Shown here: positions 15,145 to 24,721 of the stretch, in pieces | Layout of the letters: the number at the start of each line of letters is the position of its first letter | Position numbering within the stretch: position 1 is the first letter of the stretch | NCBI GenBank assembly: GCA_016699835.1 | Contig: CP064987.1 | Span: forward strand, 1 to 64,000 | DNA length: 64,000 nt | Origin: Phycisphaerales bacterium | GTDB taxonomy: Bacteria; Planctomycetota; Phycisphaerae; Phycisphaerales; UBA1924 | Reading direction: 5' to 3' | The notes under the pieces: generated by a model | The model's database searches: none | What the model was told of the DNA's origin: nothing | Seen by the model: only the letters and a program-made list of their open reading frames with translations | Program-made: the position numbers and the translations under genes

Positions 15145-17933
15145 CACCCACGCTCCTTCCGTGTTGTCCGCAAGACCTTGACCATTTCGAGTACCGCCAG
15201 CGGAATGCACGACACGGCCATAAGCGGGATGCACTCCGACCATGTCATCGGCGAGGTCTTCATGATCGACGACAGGGTCTCGTTGTGGTGCGTCCAGAGC
15301 TGTAGAGCAAACGACGCCGCGACGACGGCTAGGAGCATCAGGTTGTCACGCCAGCCCATGCGCCAGATCGGCACGGTCTCGCTGCGGGCACCGAATGACC
15401 TGAGCAGCTCAGCAAAGACCAGCGCGGCGAAGGCGTGGGTGCGGGCCATCGTCTCGTCGTGGTGCTTCAGGGCGTAGAGGTAGACGCCCATCACGACGCC
15501 CGCAGTAAGGAACGCGGTCAGGATCATCGTGAACACGAACCCGCGGTCGATGAATGCGGCGTTGCGTGGTCGGGGTGAACGCTCCATGACGCCCGGTGGG
15601 GCCGGGTCGGCCGCGAGGAAGAGTGCGGGCAGTCCGTCGGTCACGAGGTTGATCCACAGGATCTGGATCGGCAGCAGCGGCGTGGGCAGTCCCGCCACGA
15701 GCGCTGCGCCCATGAAGAGTAACTCCGCGGAGTTTCCCCCCAGGAGGAACTGCATGGACTTCTTGATGTTGTCGTAGACGCCGCGGCCTTCCTCGACGGC
15801 CGCGACGATCGACGCGAAGTTGTCGTCGGTGATGACCATGTCGGAGGCTTGACGGGCGACCTCGGTACCTGATGCGCCCATCGCGATGCCCACGTCCGCG
15901 CCCTTGAGCGCCGGGGCGTCGTTTACGCCGTCGCCAGTCATCGCGACGACCGCGCCCTGATTGCGCCACGCCCGCACGATGCGGAGCTTGTCGGCGGCGG
16001 TCACGCGCGCGTAGACGCTCGTTCGTGCCACCCGCTCCGGCAGAGCGGCATCGTCGATCGCCACGAGTTCGGCTCCGGAGAGCGCCGTGTCCGTCTCTCC
16101 CGCAATCCCTAGGTCGCGTGCGATGGCCAGGGCTGTCTTGGGCTGGTCGCCCGTGATCATCACCACGCGGATGCCGGCCGCCTTGCACTTGGCGACGGCA
16201 TTGCGGGCCTCGGCGCGCGGCGGGTCGAGCAAGCCCACCAGGCCGACAAAGGTCAGATCACGTTCGAGGGCGACGGGGTTGGGATCGGCGACCGTCGCAG
16301 CAACTTGATCGTGCGGCACAGTCCGGGCCGCGCACGCCAGCACCCGCAAGCCTTTGGAAGCCAGGTCCGCGTTGGCCGCGTCGATCGCGGCACGGTCCTC
16401 GTCGTTCATGCTCCGCGTGCCATCGCCCCCGACGATCTGCGTACACAACGCCAGCACGCTCTCGGGCGACCCGTTGACAAGCACGTCCGCCCCGTCATCC
16501 GCCTTCCGCACCACCGCCGCGCGTTTGCGGTCGGAGTCGAACGGCGCTTCGGCCAGCCGTGGCGAACCCGCATCCAGTGCTTCGCGTTTCAGCCCGACCT
16601 TCGCCGCCGCGATGAGCATGGCCGCTTCGGTCGGGTCGCCGCTGGCCTCCCAGTGCCCCTTCTCCTGCATTAAGGTCGCGTTGTTCACGCCCGCGAGGTT
16701 GCGAGCCAGCCGCATGGCCGCGGCCCGCGCCTCCGCAGCCAACTCGTTCCCTCCAACCGTCACTGTGCCCTCCGGCGCGTACCCCTCGCCAGACACATCG
16801 CAGGCTGTCAACACTCCACCGACGCCCCCCACAGGCACTACCAGCGACCGCGCCGTCATCTGCCCGACCGTCAGCGTCCCGGTTTTGTCGGTGCAGATCA
16901 CGCTCGTCGCGCCCAGCGTCTCGACCGCTGGGAGATGGCGGATCAGGGCCCGCCGCTTAGCCATGCGGCGAACGCCCAGCGCGAGGGCCACGGTCACGAT
17001 CGCCGGCAGCCCTTCGGGTACCGCGGCGACGGCCATGCTCACGGCGGTCATGGAGAGCGAGAGCAGCGGCTCACCGCGCACGAGGCCGATGCCAAAGAGC
17101 GCTGCGACAATGACGAGCGCGGCGATCACCAGCAGCCGCCCGACGCGGGCCAGCCGCGATTGCAGAGGCGTGGGCCCATCGCTCTCCGCGCCGGCGATAA
17201 GCGCCGCGATGCGGCCCATCTCAGTCTGCATGCTCGTGGCAACGACCACGGCGCGAGCCGTGCCCGTGGCAATGGCGGTGCCCGAGTAGACCATGCCGAT
17301 CCGCTCGGCCAGCGGCGTGTCGGCGGGCGGCGGCGACGACACCGCGCGGGCATCCTTCTCGGCGGGCTCGCTCTCGCCTGTCAGCGACTTCTCGATCGCG
17401 GCGAGCGAGGCCGACTCGATGAGCCGCGCATCGGCGGCCACCAGGTCGCCCGCTTCGAGCACCAGCACATCGCCTGGCACAACCTCGGCGGCGGGCACGA
17501 CGGCGACGGCCCCCTCGCGCACCACGCGGGCCTTGGGCGCGGTCATGCCGCGCAGGGCCGCGATGGAACGCTCAGCGCTGAACTCCTGCGAGGCCCCGAT
17601 GACGGCGTTGATGATGATGATCGCGGCGATCGCGCCCGCATCGACCCACTCCCCCAGCACCGCCGACACGCCCGCGGCCACCACCAGCAGCCACACCAGC
17701 ACCGCGAAGAACTGCGACCCCAGCGCCGCCCACCACGACCGCCCTTCTCGCGCGGTGAGCGTGTTGGGTCCGACGTTCTGCAACCGCGCCGCGGCTTCGG
17801 CCGCGGACAACCCAGCCCGCGCATCGGAACCCTGCGTGCGGATCGCATCGTCCGCGCTCAGCCTGTGCCATGCCGGGCCCGGTGAAGTGGTATCACCAGT
17901 CGTGATGTGCGGCGTTTTGTTCGTCTTGTTCAT
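15144..17933 (-). CDS. Ca2+-type P2A P-type ATPase
   Basis: 929 residues: N-terminal cation-ATPase domain, then TM1-4 ending PEGLP (Ca-ATPase M4 motif), phosphorylation site DKTGTLT (Asp349), actuator TGES, hinge GDGVNDAPAL, and M6 NLVTDGLPALFL, all as in SERCA/LMCA1-type pumps. It exports Ca2+ (perhaps Mn2+). Its membership in a heavy-metal operon is notable. The DKTGT phosphorylation site and the TGES and GDGVNDAP motifs are intact. Immediately upstream is an RND gene (15-bp gap). Confidence 0.88.
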   Translation of the reverse strand: MNKTNKTPHITTGDTTSPGPAWHRLSADDAIRTQGSDARAGLSAAEAAARLQNVGPNTLTAREGRSWWAALGSQFFAVLVWLLVVAAGVSAVLGEWVDAGAIAAIIIINAVIGASQEFSAERSIAALRGMTAPKARVVREGAVAVVPAAEVVPGDVLVLEAGDLVAADARLIESASLAAIEKSLTGESEPAEKDARAVSSPPPADTPLAERIGMVYSGTAIATGTARAVVVATSMQTEMGRIAALIAGAESDGPTPLQSRLARVGRLLVIAALVIVAALFGIGLVRGEPLLSLSMTAVSMAVAAVPEGLPAIVTVALALGVRRMAKRRALIRHLPAVETLGATSVICTDKTGTLTVGQMTARSLVVPVGGVGGVLTACDVSGEGYAPEGTVTVGGNELAAEARAAAMRLARNLAGVNNATLMQEKGHWEASGDPTEAAMLIAAAKVGLKREALDAGSPRLAEAPFDSDRKRAAVVRKADDGADVLVNGSPESVLALCTQIVGGDGTRSMNDEDRAAIDAANADLASKGLRVLACAARTVPHDQVAATVADPNPVALERDLTFVGLVGLLDPPRAEARNAVAKCKAAGIRVVMITGDQPKTALAIARDLGIAGETDTALSGAELVAIDDAALPERVARTSVYARVTAADKLRIVRAWRNQGAVVAMTGDGVNDAPALKGADVGIAMGASGTEVARQASDMVITDDNFASIVAAVEEGRGVYDNIKKSMQFLLGGNSAELLFMGAALVAGLPTPLLPIQILWINLVTDGLPALFLAADPAPPGVMERSPRPRNAAFIDRGFVFTMILTAFLTAGVVMGVYLYALKHHDETMARTHAFAALVFAELLRSFGARSETVPIWRMGWRDNLMLLAVVAASFALQLWTHHNETLSSIMKTSPMTWSECIPLMAVSCIPLAVLEMVKVLRTTRKERG

Positions 17934-17948
17934 GTTCGATGGTCCGAG

Positions 17949-20900
17949 TCATTTCATCGCCCGCTTCCACTTCCACTCCTCCACCGCGGAGAACACGCAC
18001 GGTACGATGAAGAGCGTGATCAGGCTGATGGCCATGCCGCCCACCGACGGGATCGCCATCGGCATCATCACATCCGCGCCGCGGCCGGTGGCCCAGAAGA
18101 TGGGCATGAGGGCCAGGACCGTCGTCGCGATGGTCATCAGGCACGGGCGGATGCGCTTGAGCCCAGCGTCGATCACCGCCTCGCGGATCTCCTCCTTCGA
18201 GGTGAACGTGCGGTCCTTGAAAACGCCTTCGAGGTAGGTGCCGATCACCACGCCGTCGTCATCGACCACGCCGAAGAGCACGAGGAACCCGACCCACACG
18301 GCCACCGAGAGGTTCACACCCCAGAGCGCGAGCATGATGAAGCCGCCCGAGGCCGAGACCAGCACGCCAAAGAAGATTACGGGAGCGATCCACCAGCGCT
18401 GGAAGCCCAGGTAGAGCATCACGAACATGATGCCAAGTGTGATCGGGACCAGGACCTGCATCCGCTTGGTGGCGCGAACCTGGTTCTCGAACTGGCCGGA
18501 CCATTCCCAGTAGTACCCGGGTGGCAGCGTGAGCCGTCCGTCCTTGAGCGCCTGTTGCAGCACGGCCTCGGCGTCCTGCACGACGGAAACCTCGTCGCGG
18601 TCGCGGGTGTTCATGGTGACGTAGCCTACGAGCAGGCCGCGCTCGCCCTTGATCTCCTGCGGGCCCAGCACGGTGGAGATGTCGGCGAGCTGCGCGAGCG
18701 GCACCTGCGCGCCGGTCGAGGAAGGGACGTTGATCCGTTGAATAGCCTCGATGTCTTCGCGGAAGTCGCGGGCCAGGCGGATACGGATCGGGTAGCGCTC
18801 GCGGCCCTCGACCGACTCCATGAGGTTCATGCCGCCCAGGGACATCTCGATGACGTCCTGCACATCGCGGATGTTGACGCCGTAGCGGCCGATGCGCTCG
18901 CGGTCGATGTCGATCTGGATATAGGGCTTGCCGACGATGCGGTCGGCGACGATGTCGGTCGCGCCGGGCACCTCTCGGAGGAACTGCTCGATCTGAAGGC
19001 CGATCTTTTCAATCTCGCGCAGGTCGCTACCGTAGATCTTGACGCCCATCATGGCGCGGAAACCGGTCTGGAGCATGACCAGGCGGGTCTGGATCGGCTG
19101 GAGCCAGGTGGGCAGCACGCCCGGGATGGCGGTGCGCTCCTGGAGTTCGGCGAGGATCTCCTGTTTGGTGAAGCGGCGTTCCTCGGACCAGACCCAGGAG
19201 AGCGGCGTGCGGAAGAAGCCTGGCCAGTCGGAAAAGAACCGATCGACTTTCTTGGTGCGCCACTGGCTCTCGGGCTTCAGGATGACGATCGACTCCATCA
19301 TGCCGATGGGCGCGGGGTCGAGGGCCGACTCGGCGCGGCCGATCTTGCCGACCACGCTCTCGACCTCGGGTACGGTGGCAATCGCGAGGTCCTGCTTGCT
19401 GTTGACCTCGACGGCCTGCGAGAGCGAGGCCTGCGGCAGGAGCGAGGGCATGTAGAGCAGCGAGCCCTCATCTAGCGGGGGCATGAACTCGCGGCCCAGG
19501 CCCGGGAGGATGCGGGCTTCTTTGATGACGGCAAGGCCCGCGGTGGCGTCGGCGGCGCGCTCAGCGGGGTCCTGCCTTCGCCACAGCAGGCGCGTGCGCT
19601 GGCCGCCGCCAGGGTCGCGGACGGTCTGCCAGCGGAGTTGGTCGAGTTCAAGGAGCGGGCGAGTGAGGTCCGCATTCTCGTCGGCGTACATCGCCTTCCT
19701 GAGCTCGGTGGACGCCTTCTCGCTTGCGAAGATATTGACCGCCCACTCCACCGGCAGCATCGTGCGATGAATGCCCAGCCACACCGTGAGGCCGGTGAGG
19801 AGGATCACCACCGGCGCGATCATGAATGTCTTCTTGTGGTAGAGCACCCAACGGAGTGTCGGGGTGTACACGCGGGCGATCACGCGCGATACGGGGTTCT
19901 GCTCGAGCGGGACGAACTTCTCGCGGGTCATACGCACCACGCAGAGCCCAACGCCCACACCCACGGCGACGGCGATCAGCCATCCGCGGTCGTGACCGGT
20001 CGCGAGCCCCCACATGAACGCGAGGTGCGTCGCGAGCATCGCCAGGACACCTATGGCGACCGCGACCCCGAGCGTCAACCCCGCCTTCCACTTTACGGGG
20101 CGGAAGAGCAGGTAGCACAGGAACGGCACGACCGTGAGTGCCAGCACCACCGACGACCCGATGGCGAACGTCTTGGCGTACGCGAGTGGTCCGAAGAGCT
20201 TTCCTTCCTGGCCCGTGAGGAAAAAGACGGGGATGAAGGAAACGATGGTGTTGGTGACGGCGGTGATGATCGCGCCGCCGACTTCGGTTGCGCCTTCATA
20301 GACGATCCCGAAGTGACCTTTCTCCTTCTTCTCCTCCTCCGTGGCCGCGGCGAGGCGGCGGTAGATGTTCTCCGACATGATGATGCCCATGTCGGCCACA
20401 TCGCCGATGGCGATCGCCAGGCCCGCCAGCGACATGATGTTGCTGTCGATGCCGAAGGCGTACATCAGGATGAACGAGCCCGCGAGCGCGAGCGGGAGCG
20501 TCGGCAGCACTGTGACCGTGGTCCGCAGGTGCATGAGGAAGAAGAAAACCACGAAGCTCGCGATGATCGCCTCCTCGAAGAGAGCCTCCTTGAGCGTGCC
20601 AATTGTCTCCTGCACGATCGTGGTGCGGTCGTAGAACGGGACCAGTCGCACCTTGGAGATTCGCCCGTCCGCCAGTGTCTTGGAGGGAAGGCCTGCCTCT
20701 AGCTGGGTGATCTTGTCCTTGACGCGGGCGACGACCTCCCGCGGGTTCTCGCCATAGCGCATGAGCACGACGCCACCCACGGCCTCGACGCCCCCCTTGT
20801 CCAATGCCCCTCGCCGGAAGTCCGGGCCGAGTTGCACGGTGGCAACGCTCTTGAGGTAGAGCGGCGTGCCACCCTCCTGGCGGATGACGACCCGTTCAAG

Positions 20901-21620
20901 GTCCTCGATGGACTTGACGAAGCCCAGGCCGCGGATGAAGAACTCGACGCCGCTTTTCTCGACGACCTTCGCGCCCACATCGATGTTGCTCTTGCGGACG
21001 GCGTCGTAGACGTCCATCATCGTGACGCGGTGGGCCCGCATCTTGTCCGGGTTCAGGTCGATCTGGTACTGCTTGACGAACCCGCCGATGCTGGCGACCT
21101 CGCTGACGCCCGGGACGGATTGCATTTGATACCGAACGTACCAGTCCTGGATCGAGCGCAGCTCGGCCAAGTCGAACCCCTCACCCTCGACCGTGTACCA
21201 GTACACCTGTCCCAGGGCCGTGGCATCCGGCCCGAGCACGGGCGTGACGCCAGCGGGCAGACGCTGCTGGGCCACGTTCATGCGTTCGAGCACGCGCGAG
21301 CGGGCCCAGTAGTAGTCGGCGCTGTCCTCAAAGATCACGAACACCATCGAAAAGCCGAAGCCCGACATGGAGCGGATCGACTTGACGCCCGGCGTACCGG
21401 TGAGGCTCGTCGTCAGTGGGTACGAGACTTGGTCGTCCACATCCTGCGGGCTGCGGCCCTCCCAGTCGGCGTAGACGATGACCTGCTTCTCGCCAATGTC
21501 GGGGATCGCATCGACGGGCGTTCGCGTGACTGCCCAGTAGCCCGCCGCGCAGATGCCCATGATGATCAGGAGCATCAGGAATGTGTTCTTCATGCACCAA
21601 CGGATGATGGCATTTACCAT
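17949..21620 (-). CDS. cusA: HME-type RND efflux pump, CusA-like
   Basis: 1223 residues. Starts with the RND N-terminus (NTFLMLLIIMGICAAGYWAV then TPVDAIPDI), two periplasmic domains, 12 membrane helices. The TM4 motif is GDVADMGIIMSENIYRRL, a variant of the HME-RND signature with one Asp in the proton relay. It pumps metal ions from the periplasm across the outer membrane as a trimer with an adaptor and an outer-membrane factor, both encoded just upstream. An extra cytoplasmic/membrane insertion at about 500-580 makes it longer than the usual 1040-1050. Copper/silver is inferred from the HMBD-bearing adaptor next door and the CsoR box on the operon. Confidence 0.85.
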   Translation of the reverse strand: MVNAIIRWCMKNTFLMLLIIMGICAAGYWAVTRTPVDAIPDIGEKQVIVYADWEGRSPQDVDDQVSYPLTTSLTGTPGVKSIRSMSGFGFSMVFVIFEDSADYYWARSRVLERMNVAQQRLPAGVTPVLGPDATALGQVYWYTVEGEGFDLAELRSIQDWYVRYQMQSVPGVSEVASIGGFVKQYQIDLNPDKMRAHRVTMMDVYDAVRKSNIDVGAKVVEKSGVEFFIRGLGFVKSIEDLERVVIRQEGGTPLYLKSVATVQLGPDFRRGALDKGGVEAVGGVVLMRYGENPREVVARVKDKITQLEAGLPSKTLADGRISKVRLVPFYDRTTIVQETIGTLKEALFEEAIIASFVVFFFLMHLRTTVTVLPTLPLALAGSFILMYAFGIDSNIMSLAGLAIAIGDVADMGIIMSENIYRRLAAATEEEKKEKGHFGIVYEGATEVGGAIITAVTNTIVSFIPVFFLTGQEGKLFGPLAYAKTFAIGSSVVLALTVVPFLCYLLFRPVKWKAGLTLGVAVAIGVLAMLATHLAFMWGLATGHDRGWLIAVAVGVGVGLCVVRMTREKFVPLEQNPVSRVIARVYTPTLRWVLYHKKTFMIAPVVILLTGLTVWLGIHRTMLPVEWAVNIFASEKASTELRKAMYADENADLTRPLLELDQLRWQTVRDPGGGQRTRLLWRRQDPAERAADATAGLAVIKEARILPGLGREFMPPLDEGSLLYMPSLLPQASLSQAVEVNSKQDLAIATVPEVESVVGKIGRAESALDPAPIGMMESIVILKPESQWRTKKVDRFFSDWPGFFRTPLSWVWSEERRFTKQEILAELQERTAIPGVLPTWLQPIQTRLVMLQTGFRAMMGVKIYGSDLREIEKIGLQIEQFLREVPGATDIVADRIVGKPYIQIDIDRERIGRYGVNIRDVQDVIEMSLGGMNLMESVEGRERYPIRIRLARDFREDIEAIQRINVPSSTGAQVPLAQLADISTVLGPQEIKGERGLLVGYVTMNTRDRDEVSVVQDAEAVLQQALKDGRLTLPPGYYWEWSGQFENQVRATKRMQVLVPITLGIMFVMLYLGFQRWWIAPVIFFGVLVSASGGFIMLALWGVNLSVAVWVGFLVLFGVVDDDGVVIGTYLEGVFKDRTFTSKEEIREAVIDAGLKRIRPCLMTIATTVLALMPIFWATGRGADVMMPMAIPSVGGMAISLITLFIVPCVFSAVEEWKWKRAMK

Positions 21621-21635
21621 GAGACGCTCCTCCGT

Positions 21636-23354
21636 TCAGTGCTTGTGGCCAGCCGGTGGTTGGGGAGGCTGTAGTGATGTGTCGCCCGATGGTGCCGGTG
21701 GAACCGGGGGCGTTGGAGCGCCCGGCCCGCCGGGCGCTGCGGTCCCTCCGTGCTGGTGGCCCATGGAGGCGTGCAAGCCGCCGGGATAAAAGAGGCTGGG
21801 GTGTCCGGTGACCTGGAACTGGCTGTCGATCAGGAAGTTCCCCCGCGTGACCACCCGCTCGCCCTCGGCGAGCCCGGCCAGCACCGCGAAATACTCGCCA
21901 GCGCGGGGACCCAGCGTGAGCTCCCGCGGCTCGAAGAGTCCACGCGACTTCTCGATATAGACGATCTGCCGCGTTCCGCTGTCCAGCACCGCGGAGACGG
22001 GGACGGCCAGCACCCCCGAGCCCTGGGCGGCAGCCGCGGGCACGACCGGCACCTCCTTGAGCTTCATGTTGCAGACCGGGCATCGCCCCGGCTGGTCATA
22101 GGTCTTCTCGCCCTCGCACTTCATGGGGCAGTAGAACTTGGCTGCGACCGGAACGGTCGCAGTGGGGGCTGATGTGTCGTGCGCGGCGTGCTGATCCGGA
22201 ACAGCGACGACCGCGTTATCCGGGATTTTCTCCAGCGGCATTTGGCAGATCGGGCACTCGCCCGCCTCATCCGCAAGGACCTGGGGATGCATCGGGCACG
22301 AGTAGCGTCCCTCGACGCCTGTCGGCGCCGCCCTGCCCTCGCTGGTGAGTTCCGCGGCGATGAGCGCCGTCACGAACATGCCAGGCTTGAGGGTGTGGTC
22401 CTTGTTGTCCACGTAGACCGGCACGCGAACGGTGCGGGACTGCTCGTTGACGACTGGCTGGACAAACGTTACGACTCCATCGAACGTCCGCCCCGGGATC
22501 GCCTGCGCTGTGATCCGCACCTGTTGTCCGTAGCGCACCCACGGGAGGTCGTATTCGTAGATCTCCAGGTACACCCACACGCTGTCAAGGTTGGCGATGC
22601 GGTAGAGGGCGTCGCCGGCCTTGAACGAAGCCTTCTCGACAATGCTCTTCTCGATGACCGTGCCGCTGATGGGCGAGTACAGCGTCACCCGGTCGGTGGT
22701 CTGCTTCTTCTCGACCAGTTCCGTGACCTGCTGGTCGGTCAATCCCAGCAGCCGCAGCTTGGTCTTGGCCACTTCGGCGAGCGAGTTGCCGGCCCCCCCC
22801 ACGCCGGCCTGCAGAGCGATGAGGAGTTCCTGTTGCGCAACGAGCAGCTCCGGGCTGTAGACCTCCGCGAGGTGGTCACCCTTGCGGATCTCAACGCCCG
22901 TAAAGCTCACAAAGAGCCGCTCGGCGAAGCCGTCGACGCGCGGCGTGATGGTCGCGAGCGACGACTCGTTGTACTCGATTCGGCCGACGGCACGAAGGTC
23001 ACGAGAGAGAGGCCGGCGCTCAATGGTGACGGTCTCGACGCTGGCCATCGAAACGGCGTGCTCCGAGAGCTGGAGCATGGGTGCCTCTCCGGCCGCTGTG
23101 GTGGCCGACGCCGCTGGGATCAGCGGCATCTCGCAGATTGGGCAGTTGCCGGGCTGGTCGAGCCGCACCTGCGGGTGCATCGAGCACGTGTAGACCTGCT
23201 TGGCCGTCGATGGAGCGGCGGCCGTACCTCCGGAGACTCCGGGGACGTTCGGCCGTCCGCCCCAGCCCGAGCGGGCAGAGCCGAGAAGGTAACCAGCCCC
23301 AGCCGCGACGAGGACGATGAGCGATATGACAACGATGGCGGTGCGACGTTTCAT
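21636..23354 (-). CDS. cusB: CusB-like adaptor with three heavy-metal-binding domains
   Basis: 572 residues. One N-terminal membrane anchor (7-25), then HMBD modules: YTCSMHPQV...CPICEMPL (about 55-80), YSCPMHPQV...CPICQMPL (about 351-376), FYCPMK...CPVCNMKL (about 405-431). Between the first and second lie the barrel-sandwich, helical hairpin and beta-barrel of a membrane fusion protein; a final adaptor domain follows the third. Each HMBD can bind soft metal through Cys/Met. It joins the CusA-like RND to an outer-membrane factor and probably passes Cu/Ag to the pump. Three HMBDs, two of them inserted between adaptor domains, is unusual; most CusB have none or one. Start ATG 23354 overlaps the TolC-type gene. 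Confidence 0.88.
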   Translation of the reverse strand: MKRRTAIVVISLIVLVAAGAGYLLGSARSGWGGRPNVPGVSGGTAAAPSTAKQVYTCSMHPQVRLDQPGNCPICEMPLIPAASATTAAGEAPMLQLSEHAVSMASVETVTIERRPLSRDLRAVGRIEYNESSLATITPRVDGFAERLFVSFTGVEIRKGDHLAEVYSPELLVAQQELLIALQAGVGGAGNSLAEVAKTKLRLLGLTDQQVTELVEKKQTTDRVTLYSPISGTVIEKSIVEKASFKAGDALYRIANLDSVWVYLEIYEYDLPWVRYGQQVRITAQAIPGRTFDGVVTFVQPVVNEQSRTVRVPVYVDNKDHTLKPGMFVTALIAAELTSEGRAAPTGVEGRYSCPMHPQVLADEAGECPICQMPLEKIPDNAVVAVPDQHAAHDTSAPTATVPVAAKFYCPMKCEGEKTYDQPGRCPVCNMKLKEVPVVPAAAAQGSGVLAVPVSAVLDSGTRQIVYIEKSRGLFEPRELTLGPRAGEYFAVLAGLAEGERVVTRGNFLIDSQFQVTGHPSLFYPGGLHASMGHQHGGTAAPGGPGAPTPPVPPAPSGDTSLQPPQPPAGHKH

Positions 23355-24721
23355 GGGTTGGCCTCCTTGGATGGAGCGGGAGCGGTCTGCAAGATGGGAG
23401 CACCCTCGGGCGCGGTGCCTGCGATCAGCAGCGAGAGCGAAGCCAGGGACAGCTCGCGCTGCGTGCGAGCCTCGACGAGCGAGAGGTCGAAGACCAGCAA
23501 CTGGCGCTCCGCGTCGATGACGTCGAGGAAGGATGAACGCCCCGCCGCGTAGCCGGACCGTGCGGCGTCGAGCGATTGACGGGCCTTGGGCAGGAGCGTC
23601 GTGGCGTATAGGTCAATGTTCCGCGTGCTCTCACGGTACACATAGAGCATCGACGCCAGATCAGCGGCCAGTCCGATCTGCTCGGCGGAGAGCCTCGCCT
23701 CGGACGACCGCTTCTCGAACTGCGCCGCGGCAATCTCAGCGGCGATCTTGTCGCGCCACATCGGGAGCGTGATACTCCCGGTGGGACGCCACATCACCGG
23801 GCTGGCTTTCACATCGGCCTCGATGCCAATCGAGAAGTCCGGCACGCGGCTGGTTCTCGCGAGGTCAATCATCGCCTCGCCGCGCCGCACCTCCGCCTCC
23901 ATCTGCCGCAGCTGCGGATTGTGGGCCGCGGCGAGCGCGAGGATCTGGTCCGCTGGCGGTGGAGGTTGCGACGCTTCAAAGGTGCTTGGAACCGGCACGG
24001 TCGGGTCATCCGGGCGCAAACCCAGGGCCGAGCGGAACTCCGCGAGCAGAACACTGCGGGAATCCTCAAGATTGGCGATTTGCGTCGTGAGCTGCTCCCG
24101 GTCGATCTGGGCGCGGAGCACATCCTGGATGCCGCTGCGGCCCGCCGCGACTTGCTGCTGGGCCTGAGTCTCAAGGTCTCCCAGGAGCGTCAGTGTTTCC
24201 CGCTGCACCCGAAGCGTGTCTTCGAGGAAGTGCAGGCGGAAATACGCGGACTTGAGCGCCATCGCGGTCCTGAGCACCTCGATCTCGAACTTGAAGTACG
24301 AGGCGCGAGATTCACCCGCCGCGACATCGCCCGCGGCACGGAGCTTGCCTGGCCCGGGCAGGTCGATCATCAGGCCCGGCATGACCGTCTCAATCATGCT
24401 CGTGATGTCGGCCTCGAAGGTGATCCGGGGGTCGGGCAGCGACCTCGCTCCCGTGATCCGCTCGACTGACGCCGCCCACGCATAGTACTCGGCCTCGACC
24501 CGCGGGTTGTTGAGCATGGCGAAGCGCAGGTAGTCGGAAAGCGTCGAGTGCTCCGAGAGTCTGGGAAGAGCCGGCTTGGCCTCCCCAGGACGGTACATCG
24601 AACGCACAGTGTCAACATCGGATCGGGCCTGCCTTTCGGAGGCAGTCGGGGTACCCGTGCAGCCGCTGATTCCTGCAAGCAAGAGGATCCCGAGTGGGGC
24701 GATACGTTGGTATCTGTTCAT
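23351..24721 (-). CDS. outer-membrane efflux factor (TolC/CusC family), second copy
   Basis: 456 residues; lipoprotein signal ILLLAGISGC with Cys about 21, so N-acylated like CusC. Duplicate alternating helical hairpins with the OEP motif (EAEYYAWAASVERITGARSLPDP; then GLEADV-type repeats) make an outer-membrane channel. Encoded between another OMF and the adaptor with 4-bp overlaps on both sides, so it is the likely channel for the downstream CusB/CusA-like pair. Confidence 0.85.
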   Translation of the reverse strand: MNRYQRIAPLGILLLAGISGCTGTPTASERQARSDVDTVRSMYRPGEAKPALPRLSEHSTLSDYLRFAMLNNPRVEAEYYAWAASVERITGARSLPDPRITFEADITSMIETVMPGLMIDLPGPGKLRAAGDVAAGESRASYFKFEIEVLRTAMALKSAYFRLHFLEDTLRVQRETLTLLGDLETQAQQQVAAGRSGIQDVLRAQIDREQLTTQIANLEDSRSVLLAEFRSALGLRPDDPTVPVPSTFEASQPPPPADQILALAAAHNPQLRQMEAEVRRGEAMIDLARTSRVPDFSIGIEADVKASPVMWRPTGSITLPMWRDKIAAEIAAAQFEKRSSEARLSAEQIGLAADLASMLYVYRESTRNIDLYATTLLPKARQSLDAARSGYAAGRSSFLDVIDAERQLLVFDLSLVEARTQRELSLASLSLLIAGTAPEGAPILQTAPAPSKEANP

